The position numbers and the translations under genes are program-made. A DNA stretch of 64,000 bases. Source: UBA1181 sp045226255. GTDB lineage: Bacteria; Bacteroidota; Bacteroidia; Bacteroidales; Paludibacteraceae. The notes beneath the pieces are model-generated. The model did not search any database, was not told the origin of the DNA, and saw only the letters and a list, made by a program, of their open reading frames with translations. Shown here in pieces: positions 38,326 through 47,534 of the stretch (its first letter is position 1; each line of letters begins with the position of its first letter). The stretch is taken from contig JBGVCG010000016.1 of NCBI GenBank assembly GCA_045226255.1, forward strand, positions 124,001 through 188,000, written 5' to 3'.

Positions 38326-38949
38326 TCACAATGGTAAATAAACCGCCTTTTTTGTTTGGAAGAACTCCTCGGAGAAGAAATCCTTGATGTTAAAGAGTGA
38401 AGCCGCATTCCTGAAAGGGCCTACCTCATGTTCCAACTCACCGCCTTTCAGGCAGATTAGTCCGTTAGGAAGGGCATTTTTCGGATTCTTATGCTCCACG
38501 TTTTTCCGCGTCAACCGAACGAGGTCGCCCAACGGCATGACCGCGCGACTGACGATGAAATCGAACTTTCCCTTCTCATCCTCCACCCGCTCATGCGCGA
38601 AAGTGGTGTTGGTCAAGCCGATAGCGTTGGAGATCTCCGTCGCCACACGGATCTTTTTCCCGATGGAATCGACCAAATGGAACTGACAATTAGGATAATA
38701 GATTGCCAACGGAATGGCAGGGAATCCGCCACCCGTACCGACGTCCATGACGCTGGTGCCATCCTTGAACGATAGGATCTTAGGAATGGCCAAGGAATGT
38801 AGGACATGATGCTCGTAAAGATTCTCTATGTCCTTGCGTGATATCACATTGATTTTGCTGTTCCAATCGATATACAAATCGTATAGCGCAGCGAACTGTT
38901 CCTTCTGTTTGTCCGATAGATTCGGGAAATATTTAAGGATAATGTCCAT
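38326..38949 (-). CDS. rsmG: 16S rRNA (guanine-527-N7)-methyltransferase
   Basis: 207 residues from ATG 38949. SAM-binding VMDVGTGGGFPAIPLA, HVLHSL and FDFIVSRAV mark RsmG (GidB). The frame is open 20 codons further to a TTG, but the promoter -7 box at 38978-38971 lies inside that extension, so translation must begin at 38949. First gene of the rsmG-pcm-MBL-ABC operon. Confidence 0.96.
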   Translation of the reverse strand: MDIILKYFPNLSDKQKEQFAALYDLYIDWNSKINVISRKDIENLYEHHVLHSLAIPKILSFKDGTSVMDVGTGGGFPAIPLAIYYPNCQFHLVDSIGKKIRVATEISNAIGLTNTTFAHERVEDEKGKFDFIVSRAVMPLGDLVRLTRKNVEHKNPKNALPNGLICLKGGELEHEVGPFRNAASLFNIKDFFSEEFFQTKKAVYLPL

Positions 38950-38970
38950 GTCTCTTCTTTTTCTTTTCCG

Positions 38971-39001
38971 CAAATTTAACGATAGTTCCCCGAACGGCAA
39001 A
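38971..39001 (-). promoter_or_regulatory. Exact consensus promoter of the rsmG operon
   Basis: TTTG (39001-38998), 19-base spacer and TAAATTTG (38978-38971) on the minus strand: a full match. It sets the leader at about 15 bases and settles the rsmG start. Confidence 0.88.
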
Positions 39002-39100
39002 ATCCGCAAGAGGGATAATAACGGCAGTCACACGGAAGTGGGTGAAGGAAAATATTCACTTTTTCAAACAATACAAACAGGGTTTTCCCCGTATATTAGT

Positions 39101-39108
39101 TATATTTG
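39101..39108 (+). promoter_or_regulatory. -7 box of the esterase-DUF2157-MgtC gene set
   Basis: TATATTTG is an exact TAnnTTTG about 55 bases before ATG 39164. The -33 element is weak. Confidence 0.55.
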
Positions 39109-39163
39109 CATAATATGAAATTTTTAAATAGTTCAACAATTTATAGAACAAAAACTGACGGTC

Positions 39164-39736
39164 ATGAATATACTTTTTTTGCATGGAATGGCTTCAAGCC
39201 ACGAATCTGCCACCGCTGAGTTTATACGTAAATACTTGCCGGAAGCGACTGTTTGGGTGCCGGACTTGTCCATCGACCCAGAAAAGGCTTTCCCTCAAAT
39301 AGACCGCTTCTTGGCGGAATACCAAGTGGACTTGATCATCGGCCATAGCCTCGGAGGCTTCATGGCGCAAAAATATAGAGGAAGGAAAAAAATCCTGCTG
39401 AACCCAAGCCTCGGCATGACCTACATGTACATGTTCCAAGGCGACAACAAATACAAGGAAGGAAGAGCCGACGGCAACCAGATCTGGCACGTGGACAAGC
39501 GGATGTGCGACATCTACAAGGATATGGAGCGGAAGCAATACGACGAACTGACACCGGAGGAGGACGCCCTCACCATCGGCATGTTCGGACGGAAGGACTT
39601 CATGACGCGCATGGCCGCCCATTGGTTCAAACAACACTACAGCAACCGAATCTTCATGCCGGGAGGACACTATCCCCCAGAAGAGTCCATCCGAGATTAT
39701 GTGGTGCCTCAAATCCGCTCTTTCCTGAACGAATAG
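39164..39736 (+). CDS. YqiA-like alpha/beta-hydrolase esterase
   Basis: 190 residues. The N terminus NILFLHGMASSHES gives the oxyanion loop, GHSLGG the nucleophile Ser, and the late GRKDF and GGHYP segments supply Asp and His. This matches the compact UPF0227/YqiA esterases. Ester substrate unknown. Followed after 27 bases by the DUF2157 gene on the same strand. Confidence 0.88.
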   Translation: MNILFLHGMASSHESATAEFIRKYLPEATVWVPDLSIDPEKAFPQIDRFLAEYQVDLIIGHSLGGFMAQKYRGRKKILLNPSLGMTYMYMFQGDNKYKEGRADGNQIWHVDKRMCDIYKDMERKQYDELTPEEDALTIGMFGRKDFMTRMAAHWFKQHYSNRIFMPGGHYPPEESIRDYVVPQIRSFLNE

Positions 39737-39763
39737 CAGACAAATCTCTTAAACCCAATATAC

Positions 39764-41065
39764 ATGAAGATATCCAATATCGACACCCAGGATTTGCTCG
39801 ACAACCACATCATCGACGAAGAGGTTGCCAACAATATCATAAACTATTACACGGAGAAAGAGAGGAACAAGAAAAAATTCCTCAACAATACCTCACTGCC
39901 GCTGTGCATCGTCGCAGCCATCTTTATCATAACAGGCGTATGTTTTCTCCTATCGAAAAACTGGGAGTTCATTCCTCATGGGCTTCAAGTCGTCATTGGA
40001 ATCCTACCGATAATCATTGGCTCAGCAGCTTGCTATTACGTGTTCCTGCACCAATATGAGAATCGGGCATTTAAGGAAGCGGCAGGCATCATATATTGCG
40101 TAGGTCTGGTCACGACCTATTGCATGATTAACGTTATCTTTGACATCAAGATCGCCGGTGCAATTTCAATCTTCCTACTAGCGATATTAGCCTACCCCAT
40201 TGTATTCCTTTTCAGATCAGTTATTGCCTCTTCGGTCATCATAGCAAGTTTATGTATCTCAACACCAGAAATGATTAATAAGTATGATTATGTGACCGTT
40301 GTCCTATATCTCATCATCATATGCATTGACGCACTATTCCTATATAAGACCTACTATAAGGAGAGGGATACCTTCCTTGTCAAATTCAGAACGGCGACCC
40401 TCCCATTAGTCCTCCTCTTCATAATTTCATGGGGACATATCATATTAACGTGCAAAAAAAATAACGACACGGACGAATTATTAATATTCGCATCCATTTT
40501 CGCCTCCGCATCCATATCCTACGCCCTGCACTCTTGGATCAGGCAATCCTCACGTATCCCAAGCAATGCCTCTTTCCTGAAAGCATCCGCATACATCGCC
40601 AATTTCATCACTCTTGCAATTTTCGCTTTCAACAGAACCGAATACGACACCGAAGATGGATTGACAATGTTCCCGACGATGGCCCTCATACAAATCCTCT
40701 TATTAGGTTTCTCCCTCTTCATGAAGTGGAAAAGAGGATTGAAAATCGAGTTGGACGAGTGGATCATGCTACCCCTGATTCCTCTTGTCTTAATTATACC
40801 TCATGCATACTTGACATATACTTTTCAAGTTCTAATAATCATTTACTTAGCTTACCTCACATTCTTTAGTATACGGACAATAGATGTGCTGAAACTGAAT
40901 CTAGCCTTAGTGGGTTGGTACGCTTTCATGCTGATGACAATAGACCAATACAACCAATCAACGATCCTAATCGGAACACTCTCCATCGTTTGGGGTGTTG
41001 TCCTTATCCTAATCAATCTATTCATCTCAAAGAGAAAGAGCCATGGACTTCAACAAAATAACTAG
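39764..41065 (+). CDS. DUF2157 polytopic membrane protein
   Basis: 433 residues: a soluble N-terminal helix region (DLLDNHIIDEEVANNIINYY), then about ten to twelve membrane spans from residue 47. The N-terminal helix followed by LSKNWEFIPHGLQVVIG is the DUF2157 signature. The family is usually paired with a GDYXXLXY protein; here it overlaps a different, unrecognised gene by 23 bases, which may fill that place. Confidence 0.82.
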   Translation: MKISNIDTQDLLDNHIIDEEVANNIINYYTEKERNKKKFLNNTSLPLCIVAAIFIITGVCFLLSKNWEFIPHGLQVVIGILPIIIGSAACYYVFLHQYENRAFKEAAGIIYCVGLVTTYCMINVIFDIKIAGAISIFLLAILAYPIVFLFRSVIASSVIIASLCISTPEMINKYDYVTVVLYLIIICIDALFLYKTYYKERDTFLVKFRTATLPLVLLFIISWGHIILTCKKNNDTDELLIFASIFASASISYALHSWIRQSSRIPSNASFLKASAYIANFITLAIFAFNRTEYDTEDGLTMFPTMALIQILLLGFSLFMKWKRGLKIELDEWIMLPLIPLVLIIPHAYLTYTFQVLIIIYLAYLTFFSIRTIDVLKLNLALVGWYAFMLMTIDQYNQSTILIGTLSIVWGVVLILINLFISKRKSHGLQQNN

Positions 41066-42206
41066 GAAACAGCTAATCCTCACAGCGCTCATCGTGCCAA
41101 TCCTACTGGCTGTCATTTGGGCCATTCGGTGTCAGATCATATCCAGCAAGGAATATACCATTCAAAGGCCCATCGAGAAATGCAATATAGGCAAATACGA
41201 TGATGATGGGGAACTATTGTATTTTCATTTCAACAGCAAAAATTTCTCCAAGGAAGGGCACAAGATGTCCAATTTTATTGCCTACGAGAAAGACTCTGAT
41301 GGATTCTACTATCCGGACAACCGCATAACTCCGCCGTTAAATAAGCCGTACAATAATAGCTATTGGGGCTATTGGAACAACAGTTTTCATGTCGGGCATG
41401 GACAGTCCTTGTGGATGTCATATTATATTAACAAAGCGATAAGGAACGGGCAATCCGTCTATGGCACCATACACATCAAAAATGGAAAGGATAAGTTTTT
41501 AGGATTTGTAATCGATGGGGATACTTGCTTGAACAATGACACCTGCTCGGGCAAAATGGTTGAGTCCGCACTAAACATTTATGCGGAAGTGTTGGATAGG
41601 GTGGAAACCGACAACAACGAGGGAATCTCAAATTTCTGCAATACCGCCATATGCAACCCAGACAACGTATTAATTTACGCATATCTGCTAAAAGAGAACT
41701 TCGACGACTACCTTTCCTCCTGCATCTTATACATGTTAAACAAGAAAAAGGGTGATAGCGAGTTTCAAAGAACACTCATCGAAAAAGGAAAGGTTTGGTA
41801 TGAAAAATATTTGCAAGTCGATAAATACGGCAACCTTCAAAGCGCCATCCAACAGCTCACATCCTCCTACCATTGGGTAAATCAGGAAAACTACAAAGAT
41901 CTATACAAAATTTATTATCTCGACCTTCAAGATTTAAAATGCACAATGGAGGATGAAGAAGAGGATGAGGATGACATCGTGGTCAAGGATGTATATTACA
42001 AAGGACCAAATTTAAAAGACACCACCATAAATCCATGGGGCATCAAAAGTTATACCCAAGCTGAAGAAAAGATTTGCGAGCTTGTCAACTTCAAGGGTAA
42101 GCCTGATCACGTGACCATCACACTCATCGGCTTTTGGACCCGAAGGTGGAAAGATGGTTCAGCGGAGACAATATACAACGTTTTGAAGAACTTAAATTTG
42201 GAATAA
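41043..42206 (+). CDS. Membrane-anchored protein of unknown function, partner of DUF2157
   Basis: 387 residues. One N-terminal membrane anchor (about 11-29, LTALIVPILLAVIWAIR), then an extracytoplasmic part rich in Tyr, Trp and Asn, and a late acidic run (EDEEEDEDD, about residue 305). It contains several Cys around residues 160-200 that could form disulphides. No family recognised and no enzyme motif. Its start lies inside the DUF2157 gene, so the two products are probably made together. Confidence 0.7.
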   Translation: MDFNKITRKQLILTALIVPILLAVIWAIRCQIISSKEYTIQRPIEKCNIGKYDDDGELLYFHFNSKNFSKEGHKMSNFIAYEKDSDGFYYPDNRITPPLNKPYNNSYWGYWNNSFHVGHGQSLWMSYYINKAIRNGQSVYGTIHIKNGKDKFLGFVIDGDTCLNNDTCSGKMVESALNIYAEVLDRVETDNNEGISNFCNTAICNPDNVLIYAYLLKENFDDYLSSCILYMLNKKKGDSEFQRTLIEKGKVWYEKYLQVDKYGNLQSAIQQLTSSYHWVNQENYKDLYKIYYLDLQDLKCTMEDEEEDEDDIVVKDVYYKGPNLKDTTINPWGIKSYTQAEEKICELVNFKGKPDHVTITLIGFWTRRWKDGSAETIYNVLKNLNLE

Positions 42207-42252
42207 TCCCCCATTTTTCTTATCTTCATAGAAAGATAAAAAGATTTGAGTT

Positions 42253-43539
42253 ATGGAGACCAACGATATTTTGTCATCGGATTTGTTGAAATTTGTCTTA
42301 GTCACGCTAATGTCATTGGTTATCGGACTATCACAAAGGAAGTTATACCTGAAGGAGGAGGATTCCAAACATGCGTTCGGTGCGGACCGTACCTTCACAC
42401 TGATTGGTATATTGGGTTACATCCTCTACGTGGCGGGGAGCGGAAGCATCGTACCTTTCCTTTGCGGAGGCGTCACCCTCACCCTATTGTTCGTCGCCTA
42501 CTATATCCACAAGATCTTCGTGCAGAAGTCCTACGGCATCACCTCCATCGTGATCGCCCTGATCACCTACTGTCTGGCGCCTGTCGTCTGCGAAAAAGAC
42601 CCGTGGATGGCCATTCTGGTCGTCGTGGCGGTCCTGATCCTCACCGAGATGAAGGACAAGTTCATACAGTTCACCAAATCGATGAACGACGAGGAATTCA
42701 TCAACCTCGCCAAGTTCATGATCATCGCAGGCGTGATATTGCCTATGTTGCCGAAGACCGAACTGATAGAAGGCTCAGGGCTCACCCCTTACAGCATCTG
42801 GCTTGCTACCGTGGTCATCTCCGGCATCTCTTACGCCAGCTACCTGGTGAAGAAATATGTGTTCAAGGACGGAGGTGTCATCATCACTGGCATATTGGGC
42901 GGCATCTACAGCAGTACGGCGACCTGCATCATCCTGGCCAAGAAGGCAAGGGACAAGAACGGAGACCTCTCGGAATACGTCGCCGCCATTTTCTGCTCCA
43001 TCGCCATGATGTACTTCAGGATCCTTATCCTTTTGGGCATCTTCAATTTCGAGCTGATGCTGCAATATTGGTATCTGTTCGCCATCATGATCGTCACGTT
43101 CGCCATGGTAGCCCTCTATTTTTACACGAGGAAGCGTCGTAACCAGTCTGTCGCACAAGAGTCCCAAGCGTTGGAGATCGAAGACGAGAAGAACCCGTTG
43201 GAGTTCAAGGTGGCCTTGCTGTTCGCTGTGCTGTTCGTCGCCTTCACGATCATCACGCACTATGCGTTGATCTACTTCGGAGACAGCGGATTGCGCGTCC
43301 TCTCCGTGATCGTCGGTGTGACGGACATCAACCCGTTTATCATCAACCTCTTCCAGACGCAACACGCTGTCGCAGGCTCCCTGCTGATACTCGCCACGTT
43401 CCAGGCAATGATCAGCAACAGCTTCGTCAACATGGTATACGGTGTCGCCTTCTCAGGGAAGAAACTGCTGAAGGACCTCGCTTTAGGCGCCAGCGTGATC
43501 TGTGCGGTGAATATCCTGATACTGGTAATATTTTTATAG
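42253..43539 (+). CDS. MgtC/SapB-DUF4010 membrane protein
   Basis: 428 residues, about a dozen membrane spans. The N-terminal third has the MgtC/SapB pattern (LVIGLSQRKLY, GADRTFTLIGILGY); the remainder is the DUF4010 part (GGIYSSTATCIILAKKA, AVAGSLLILATFQAMISNSFV). MgtC domains modulate magnesium or ATP-synthase homeostasis in pathogens, but this longer form is uncharacterised. Own terminator follows. Confidence 0.88.
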   Translation: METNDILSSDLLKFVLVTLMSLVIGLSQRKLYLKEEDSKHAFGADRTFTLIGILGYILYVAGSGSIVPFLCGGVTLTLLFVAYYIHKIFVQKSYGITSIVIALITYCLAPVVCEKDPWMAILVVVAVLILTEMKDKFIQFTKSMNDEEFINLAKFMIIAGVILPMLPKTELIEGSGLTPYSIWLATVVISGISYASYLVKKYVFKDGGVIITGILGGIYSSTATCIILAKKARDKNGDLSEYVAAIFCSIAMMYFRILILLGIFNFELMLQYWYLFAIMIVTFAMVALYFYTRKRRNQSVAQESQALEIEDEKNPLEFKVALLFAVLFVAFTIITHYALIYFGDSGLRVLSVIVGVTDINPFIINLFQTQHAVAGSLLILATFQAMISNSFVNMVYGVAFSGKKLLKDLALGASVICAVNILILVIFL

Positions 43540-43596
43540 TGGATTATATATAGACGAAGCGATATAAGTCACTTATAGACTCGGACATCAAACAAC

Positions 43597-43635
43597 GGTA
43601 GGGTAAAAGATTTCAACGGAATCCCCTACCCTTAA
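43597..43635 (+). terminator. Possible terminator of the MgtC/DUF4010 gene
   Basis: GGTAGGG (43597-43603) can pair with CCCTACC (43624-43630) across a 20-base loop, followed by an A/T-rich stretch. Weaker than its neighbour. Confidence 0.45.
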
Positions 43636-43670
43636 ATAAAAAGGCGGATATTGATTCCTCAATATCCGCC
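43633..43670 (-). terminator. Terminator of the T9SS adhesin operon
   Basis: A 12-base perfect inverted repeat (43643-43654 with 43659-43670, loop TTCC) is followed on the minus strand by TTTTTATTT, 22 bases after the PorP/SprF stop. Confidence 0.9.
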
Positions 43671-43691
43671 CTAATTATATAGAAACAACCT

Positions 43692-44615
43692 CTATTCTTT
43701 TTTCCCTTTCTTGCCAATACCGTATGACAAAATGATTTCATGTGTGTTGGAAGGCATCAAATCATTGGAGCCGAGTCCTAAATCATACGAATAACCGAAC
43801 CTGAACTTCTTCCACTCCAAACCCAAGGTAAAGACCATCATGGAAGGGTTCAATTTGTCATGTAAATCAGGGCGCCAGGAGAGACCTCCCCAATACATTC
43901 TCCTGTAATAGGCCAGGGAACCGATCTCAAAGACATTGGTCTTGTTGTGGTGGAAAAAGTTGATGACAGGGGCCAATATCCATTGCTCGTTCAGATGGAT
44001 GTCACCGATTCCATACAGGTAAAGGTGTCTTCCGCTTCTGAATGTGTTAGACAACTTATTGAGTAGGTGTGTCATGGAGAATCCGACTGTCCACATTGGG
44101 TTAGAGATTTCAAAACCGAGATCAAAATCAGGGGAGACGCGCACTTCCTTATCATATGGATAGGTGTCACAACCATACTCATTCACATCGTCCATCACAT
44201 TAGCGGTATAGTCGAAACCACCGATATTGATACCGGCGCCCAAGCCCATGGCAAGCACATATTGCTCGCTGAGATCGATTTGGTAGGAATAAACCAATTT
44301 CATGTTAGTGGTATTATGTCCGACACCCATATGGTCGTAGGACATTGTGAAACCGACCCCCGAATGAATCTTATCCAAGTAGTTGGTCACATTCAGGACA
44401 GTGGTCTTTGGTCCATTATCCACTCCCGCCCATTGGATGCGGCCATGAAGGAAAATATCGATGTCGTTGGTATTACCCGTCGCAGCAGGGTTTTTGTTCA
44501 CACGGGAAAAAATCTCCTGCGACAACATCAAGTCCTGTTGGGCATATGAAGAGAGCGCCAACAGCGAGACACAAAGCGTCAATATAAATCTTTTATTTAT
44601 CATCTTTTTCATCAT
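43692..44615 (-). CDS. PorP/SprF-family type IX secretion outer-membrane protein
   Basis: 307 residues, signal peptide ending near SSYAQ. The family opening QQDLMLSQEIFSRVNKNPAATG, the internal WAGVDNGPKTTVLN and the barrel-like GFTMSYDHMGVG are clear, ending in FGYSYDLGLG and HEIILSYGI. PorP/SprF proteins sit in the outer membrane and handle or retain T9SS cargo with type B sorting domains; here the cargo gene lies two genes upstream. Overlaps the OmpA-like gene by up to 23 bases, with an alternative ATG at 44603. Confidence 0.92.
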   Translation of the reverse strand: MMKKMINKRFILTLCVSLLALSSYAQQDLMLSQEIFSRVNKNPAATGNTNDIDIFLHGRIQWAGVDNGPKTTVLNVTNYLDKIHSGVGFTMSYDHMGVGHNTTNMKLVYSYQIDLSEQYVLAMGLGAGINIGGFDYTANVMDDVNEYGCDTYPYDKEVRVSPDFDLGFEISNPMWTVGFSMTHLLNKLSNTFRSGRHLYLYGIGDIHLNEQWILAPVINFFHHNKTNVFEIGSLAYYRRMYWGGLSWRPDLHDKLNPSMMVFTLGLEWKKFRFGYSYDLGLGSNDLMPSNTHEIILSYGIGKKGKKE

Positions 44616-45879
44616 TCTCTAGTTTTACAATTTCCACACGGCGGTTCTTTTGATGGTCAGCCTCTGTTTGTGCATTCGGCACAATAGGATTAGCCTTTCC
44701 TTCTCCAGCGAAGCGTAGGCGTTTAGCGTTGACACCCATCTTCACCAATTTGTCGAATACCACGTTGGCACGCTCTTTAGAGAGTGTCAGGTTATAGTCT
44801 GCCGTACCACGCTCATCCGTATATCCGGTTATCTTAACGATAGAAGTTGAGTCCTCGTTAATGAAGTCGTAGATATATTTGAACTCTGCCTCATATGAGT
44901 CGATCATGGATGTCTTGTCATATTCGAAATAGAAGATGCAAGTACGGAAGTCCTTGCGGACCACCTTCAGTTGTGCAGTAGTGTCGACTGGCGTGGTATC
45001 TACTGGCTCTGGGGCAGGCACGATGTTCGGGCGATAGATATCGTCGCCCCCTGCCCGATTGGAAATCAGGAAGGGAACATTCTCTGCCACAACGAAATTC
45101 TTATCGTTCGCATCACTATTGAATTGGGCCACAACCATTTGCGGAGCATGTGCGTTTTTCCCCTTCATCAGTTTCTTGAAGATATTGCTTCCCTTGAGCG
45201 AGTCTGCTCTATCAGAGGAGAAGTAGAACATCGAGTCGCCCACCAACTGAGGGAAATCTTCGTTCCTTTCCGAGTTGACATCAGACATATTCTTGGGAGC
45301 GAACCAGGTCTTATTGTCCGGTTTACGCTCTATGTACCAGATGTCGAATCCACCCTTCCCGCCTTCGAGTTGGGAAGAGAAATAGATACGCTTTCCCTTA
45401 TTGCCGACTGCCGGATTGTACATGCCGGCCGCAGGCTTCTTTTTGTACGTCCAACGGCGGGAGATGAAGGTGGTGCCCTCCTCCTGCTCTCGGGTCGACA
45501 TGAATCCTTCGATCATCAGTTTCTCCGGGTTCCCCCACACGTTGTTCTTTAGTGTGGCGCAATAAAGGACACCATTCGAAGAGTAGATCAGCTGATTATT
45601 GTATTGGGCGAACTGACCTTCGATGCCGAGGAGCGACAAGTCTGTTTGCTCCTTGAAGCTTTTGATGTCAAGGCTATCGTTAAGGGTAGCCACATAGACC
45701 TTTCCTCCACGGGAAAAAGCCAATTTATTCTTCAACAAAGAGAGGCCCGATTCAGCCTCGTCGGTGTTTATGACGGAGGATTCCACGGTGTATCCCTCTT
45801 GGAAAGTCCTCTCTATCGCATAACCGTTCACTGCCATCAGGCAGCATAGTGTGAACATTATCTTTTTCATATTACTCAT
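44593..45879 (-). CDS. OmpA-family protein with PD40 propeller (PorE-like)
   Basis: About 428 residues from ATG 45879, with a 1-base TGATG junction to the upstream stop; a GTG at 45882 and ATG 45870 are alternatives. Signal peptide, then WD40-like PD40 repeats (about 30-290; GKRIYFSSQLEGGKGGFDIWY, MFYFSSDRADS), a short linker, and an OmpA peptidoglycan-binding domain (about 310-420; FEYDKTSMIDSYE, ITGYTDERGTADYN, NRRVEIV). It lacks the TPR part of P. gingivalis PorE. Likely ties the T9SS assembly to the cell wall. Confidence 0.9.
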   Translation of the reverse strand: MSNMKKIMFTLCCLMAVNGYAIERTFQEGYTVESSVINTDEAESGLSLLKNKLAFSRGGKVYVATLNDSLDIKSFKEQTDLSLLGIEGQFAQYNNQLIYSSNGVLYCATLKNNVWGNPEKLMIEGFMSTREQEEGTTFISRRWTYKKKPAAGMYNPAVGNKGKRIYFSSQLEGGKGGFDIWYIERKPDNKTWFAPKNMSDVNSERNEDFPQLVGDSMFYFSSDRADSLKGSNIFKKLMKGKNAHAPQMVVAQFNSDANDKNFVVAENVPFLISNRAGGDDIYRPNIVPAPEPVDTTPVDTTAQLKVVRKDFRTCIFYFEYDKTSMIDSYEAEFKYIYDFINEDSTSIVKITGYTDERGTADYNLTLSKERANVVFDKLVKMGVNAKRLRFAGEGKANPIVPNAQTEADHQKNRRVEIVKLENDEKDDK

Positions 45880-47534
45880 CACTTAGACTTTACAACTTCG
45901 ATGGTTCCCTTTCGCATTTCGCCATCCTTCATGACTACCGCATAGACATAGATTCCGGCCGTGGCCACCTCGCCCCGGTAGGTACCGTCCCATCCATCCT
46001 CGGAATGACAGACCAGATTGCCGTAGCGGTCATATATATAGACCTCATAGCCTGGCATGAAATGATCGTTCATATCATCCTGGAAGTGAGGAGTAAAGGC
46101 TGTAGGGATTACCCTATCATCTTTGTCTACGTCTATGTCTACATCAATATCAGCGGGCAGTCGGAAACATAGCGTGACAATACTATCACATCCATTTCCC
46201 GTGCTCAATTCAAGACGATAGTTATTACCCGGCTTCATCTCATCTATATTGAATCCATACTGATTAAAACTGCCTGACTTCTCGAAATCCTCCACAACAG
46301 TAACTTGGTAGACGGAGTCGACTTGAAGAGCCAAGGTTAGATAGGATTTGCAACCGTCTTCTTTGCTCTTTTCAACAGTATAATATGACAACCCCGTATT
46401 TTGGTTGACGGCTATGTCGAAGTTGGCGTCTTTATAATGTTCATTCTGGCAAATCCTCCTTGTGATTGTATCATATGTGATCGGTTTGACATTCAGATTC
46501 AGTATCACCATGCTGTCGCATCCCATATGGCTGAGGAACGTCAATGTGTCATGGAACTCGCCTTTCACGAATGGCGTCATGGTGAAACCATGCTTGTTGT
46601 ATACCTGCCCCAAACAAGCGACATCGTTAAATTCCTGTTTGTACTTTGGTGCGACAGTTAGATGCAGGATAACTTCAGTACTACAATTTCCATTAGAGAT
46701 TGTTGTAGAATAATCACCTGATTTGGTCTCGTTAAAACCATACTTCCTATATGTTTCACCTTCGCAGATTGTATCAGAAAACTCTTGTGGTCCATCGTTT
46801 GTCACTACAACAGTTCGTGAGTCAGTCCCTTTACAGGAATTTTCATTGTTTGTTATCGTCACAGTATATGTGGTAGTTTTCTGGGGAAAATCTATTATGC
46901 TTTTGCTTGTGCTACCCGTGCTCCACACACATGTGTAGTTGCTCTTTTTCTCCTCATCTGTCAAATCTATTCGATAAAGAGGGCGAATAGTACAGGTTAT
47001 TTCATCAGAGATATCATAAGAATAATTATCAGAACCCAAACAACATTGTATCCCAGTATTTGCATACCGTACCAATGTGCAGGTTAGGTATTTATTTGCA
47101 TTATCTAATGGATTCCCTCCCACCAGCTCTAATGTTTTAGAAAGAGTGGAATTCATCCTGTTCGCAAATCTTAACAACTGAATTTCAGGTGCGGAAGGAA
47201 TGAACCACCCTCTTTCTGTAGGGACATATTTTAATATGGGGAATTCATATTTTCCGGACAGATTCAGTAACTCTTGTGTCCTTTCCTGTCCTTGAAGTCG
47301 AAAGTCATACATGTCATTAACAGCAAAGACATCTGACTCAAAAGAACTTTCTGTGCAGAATTGAGTGGTAACCGTCGTATCTGCGACCGAGATCAAAAGA
47401 ACCTTCTCTTGATCCACATGAAACACTACTCCCATATCTCCCTCTTTCGTCATAATTACATCATACAATTTATATGCAAAGGACGGAAGACATGATATGA
47501 TCGTATATAAAATTGTTATATATATTTTTTTCAT
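45879..47534 (-). CDS. Repeat adhesin with gliding-type (CHU_C, type B) sorting domain
   Basis: 551 residues. Signal peptide (about 1-20), a unique region, a PKD/Ig-like stretch (about 200-250, CVWSTGSTSKS), then four units spaced 52-54 residues (starting about 256, 308, 361, 415). Three of them carry a Cys near the start, a short Y/GF core and a CDS-type ending such as GCDSMVILNL; the fourth keeps only the core and ending. The C terminus (about 465-551: IPTAFTPHFQDDMNDHF, VYIYDRYGNLV, WDGTYRG, GIYVYAV) is the type B T9SS sorting domain. Translationally coupled (ATGA) to the gene before it and TGATG to the one after. Confidence 0.92.
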   Translation of the reverse strand: MKKIYITILYTIISCLPSFAYKLYDVIMTKEGDMGVVFHVDQEKVLLISVADTTVTTQFCTESSFESDVFAVNDMYDFRLQGQERTQELLNLSGKYEFPILKYVPTERGWFIPSAPEIQLLRFANRMNSTLSKTLELVGGNPLDNANKYLTCTLVRYANTGIQCCLGSDNYSYDISDEITCTIRPLYRIDLTDEEKKSNYTCVWSTGSTSKSIIDFPQKTTTYTVTITNNENSCKGTDSRTVVVTNDGPQEFSDTICEGETYRKYGFNETKSGDYSTTISNGNCSTEVILHLTVAPKYKQEFNDVACLGQVYNKHGFTMTPFVKGEFHDTLTFLSHMGCDSMVILNLNVKPITYDTITRRICQNEHYKDANFDIAVNQNTGLSYYTVEKSKEDGCKSYLTLALQVDSVYQVTVVEDFEKSGSFNQYGFNIDEMKPGNNYRLELSTGNGCDSIVTLCFRLPADIDVDIDVDKDDRVIPTAFTPHFQDDMNDHFMPGYEVYIYDRYGNLVCHSEDGWDGTYRGEVATAGIYVYAVVMKDGEMRKGTIEVVKSK

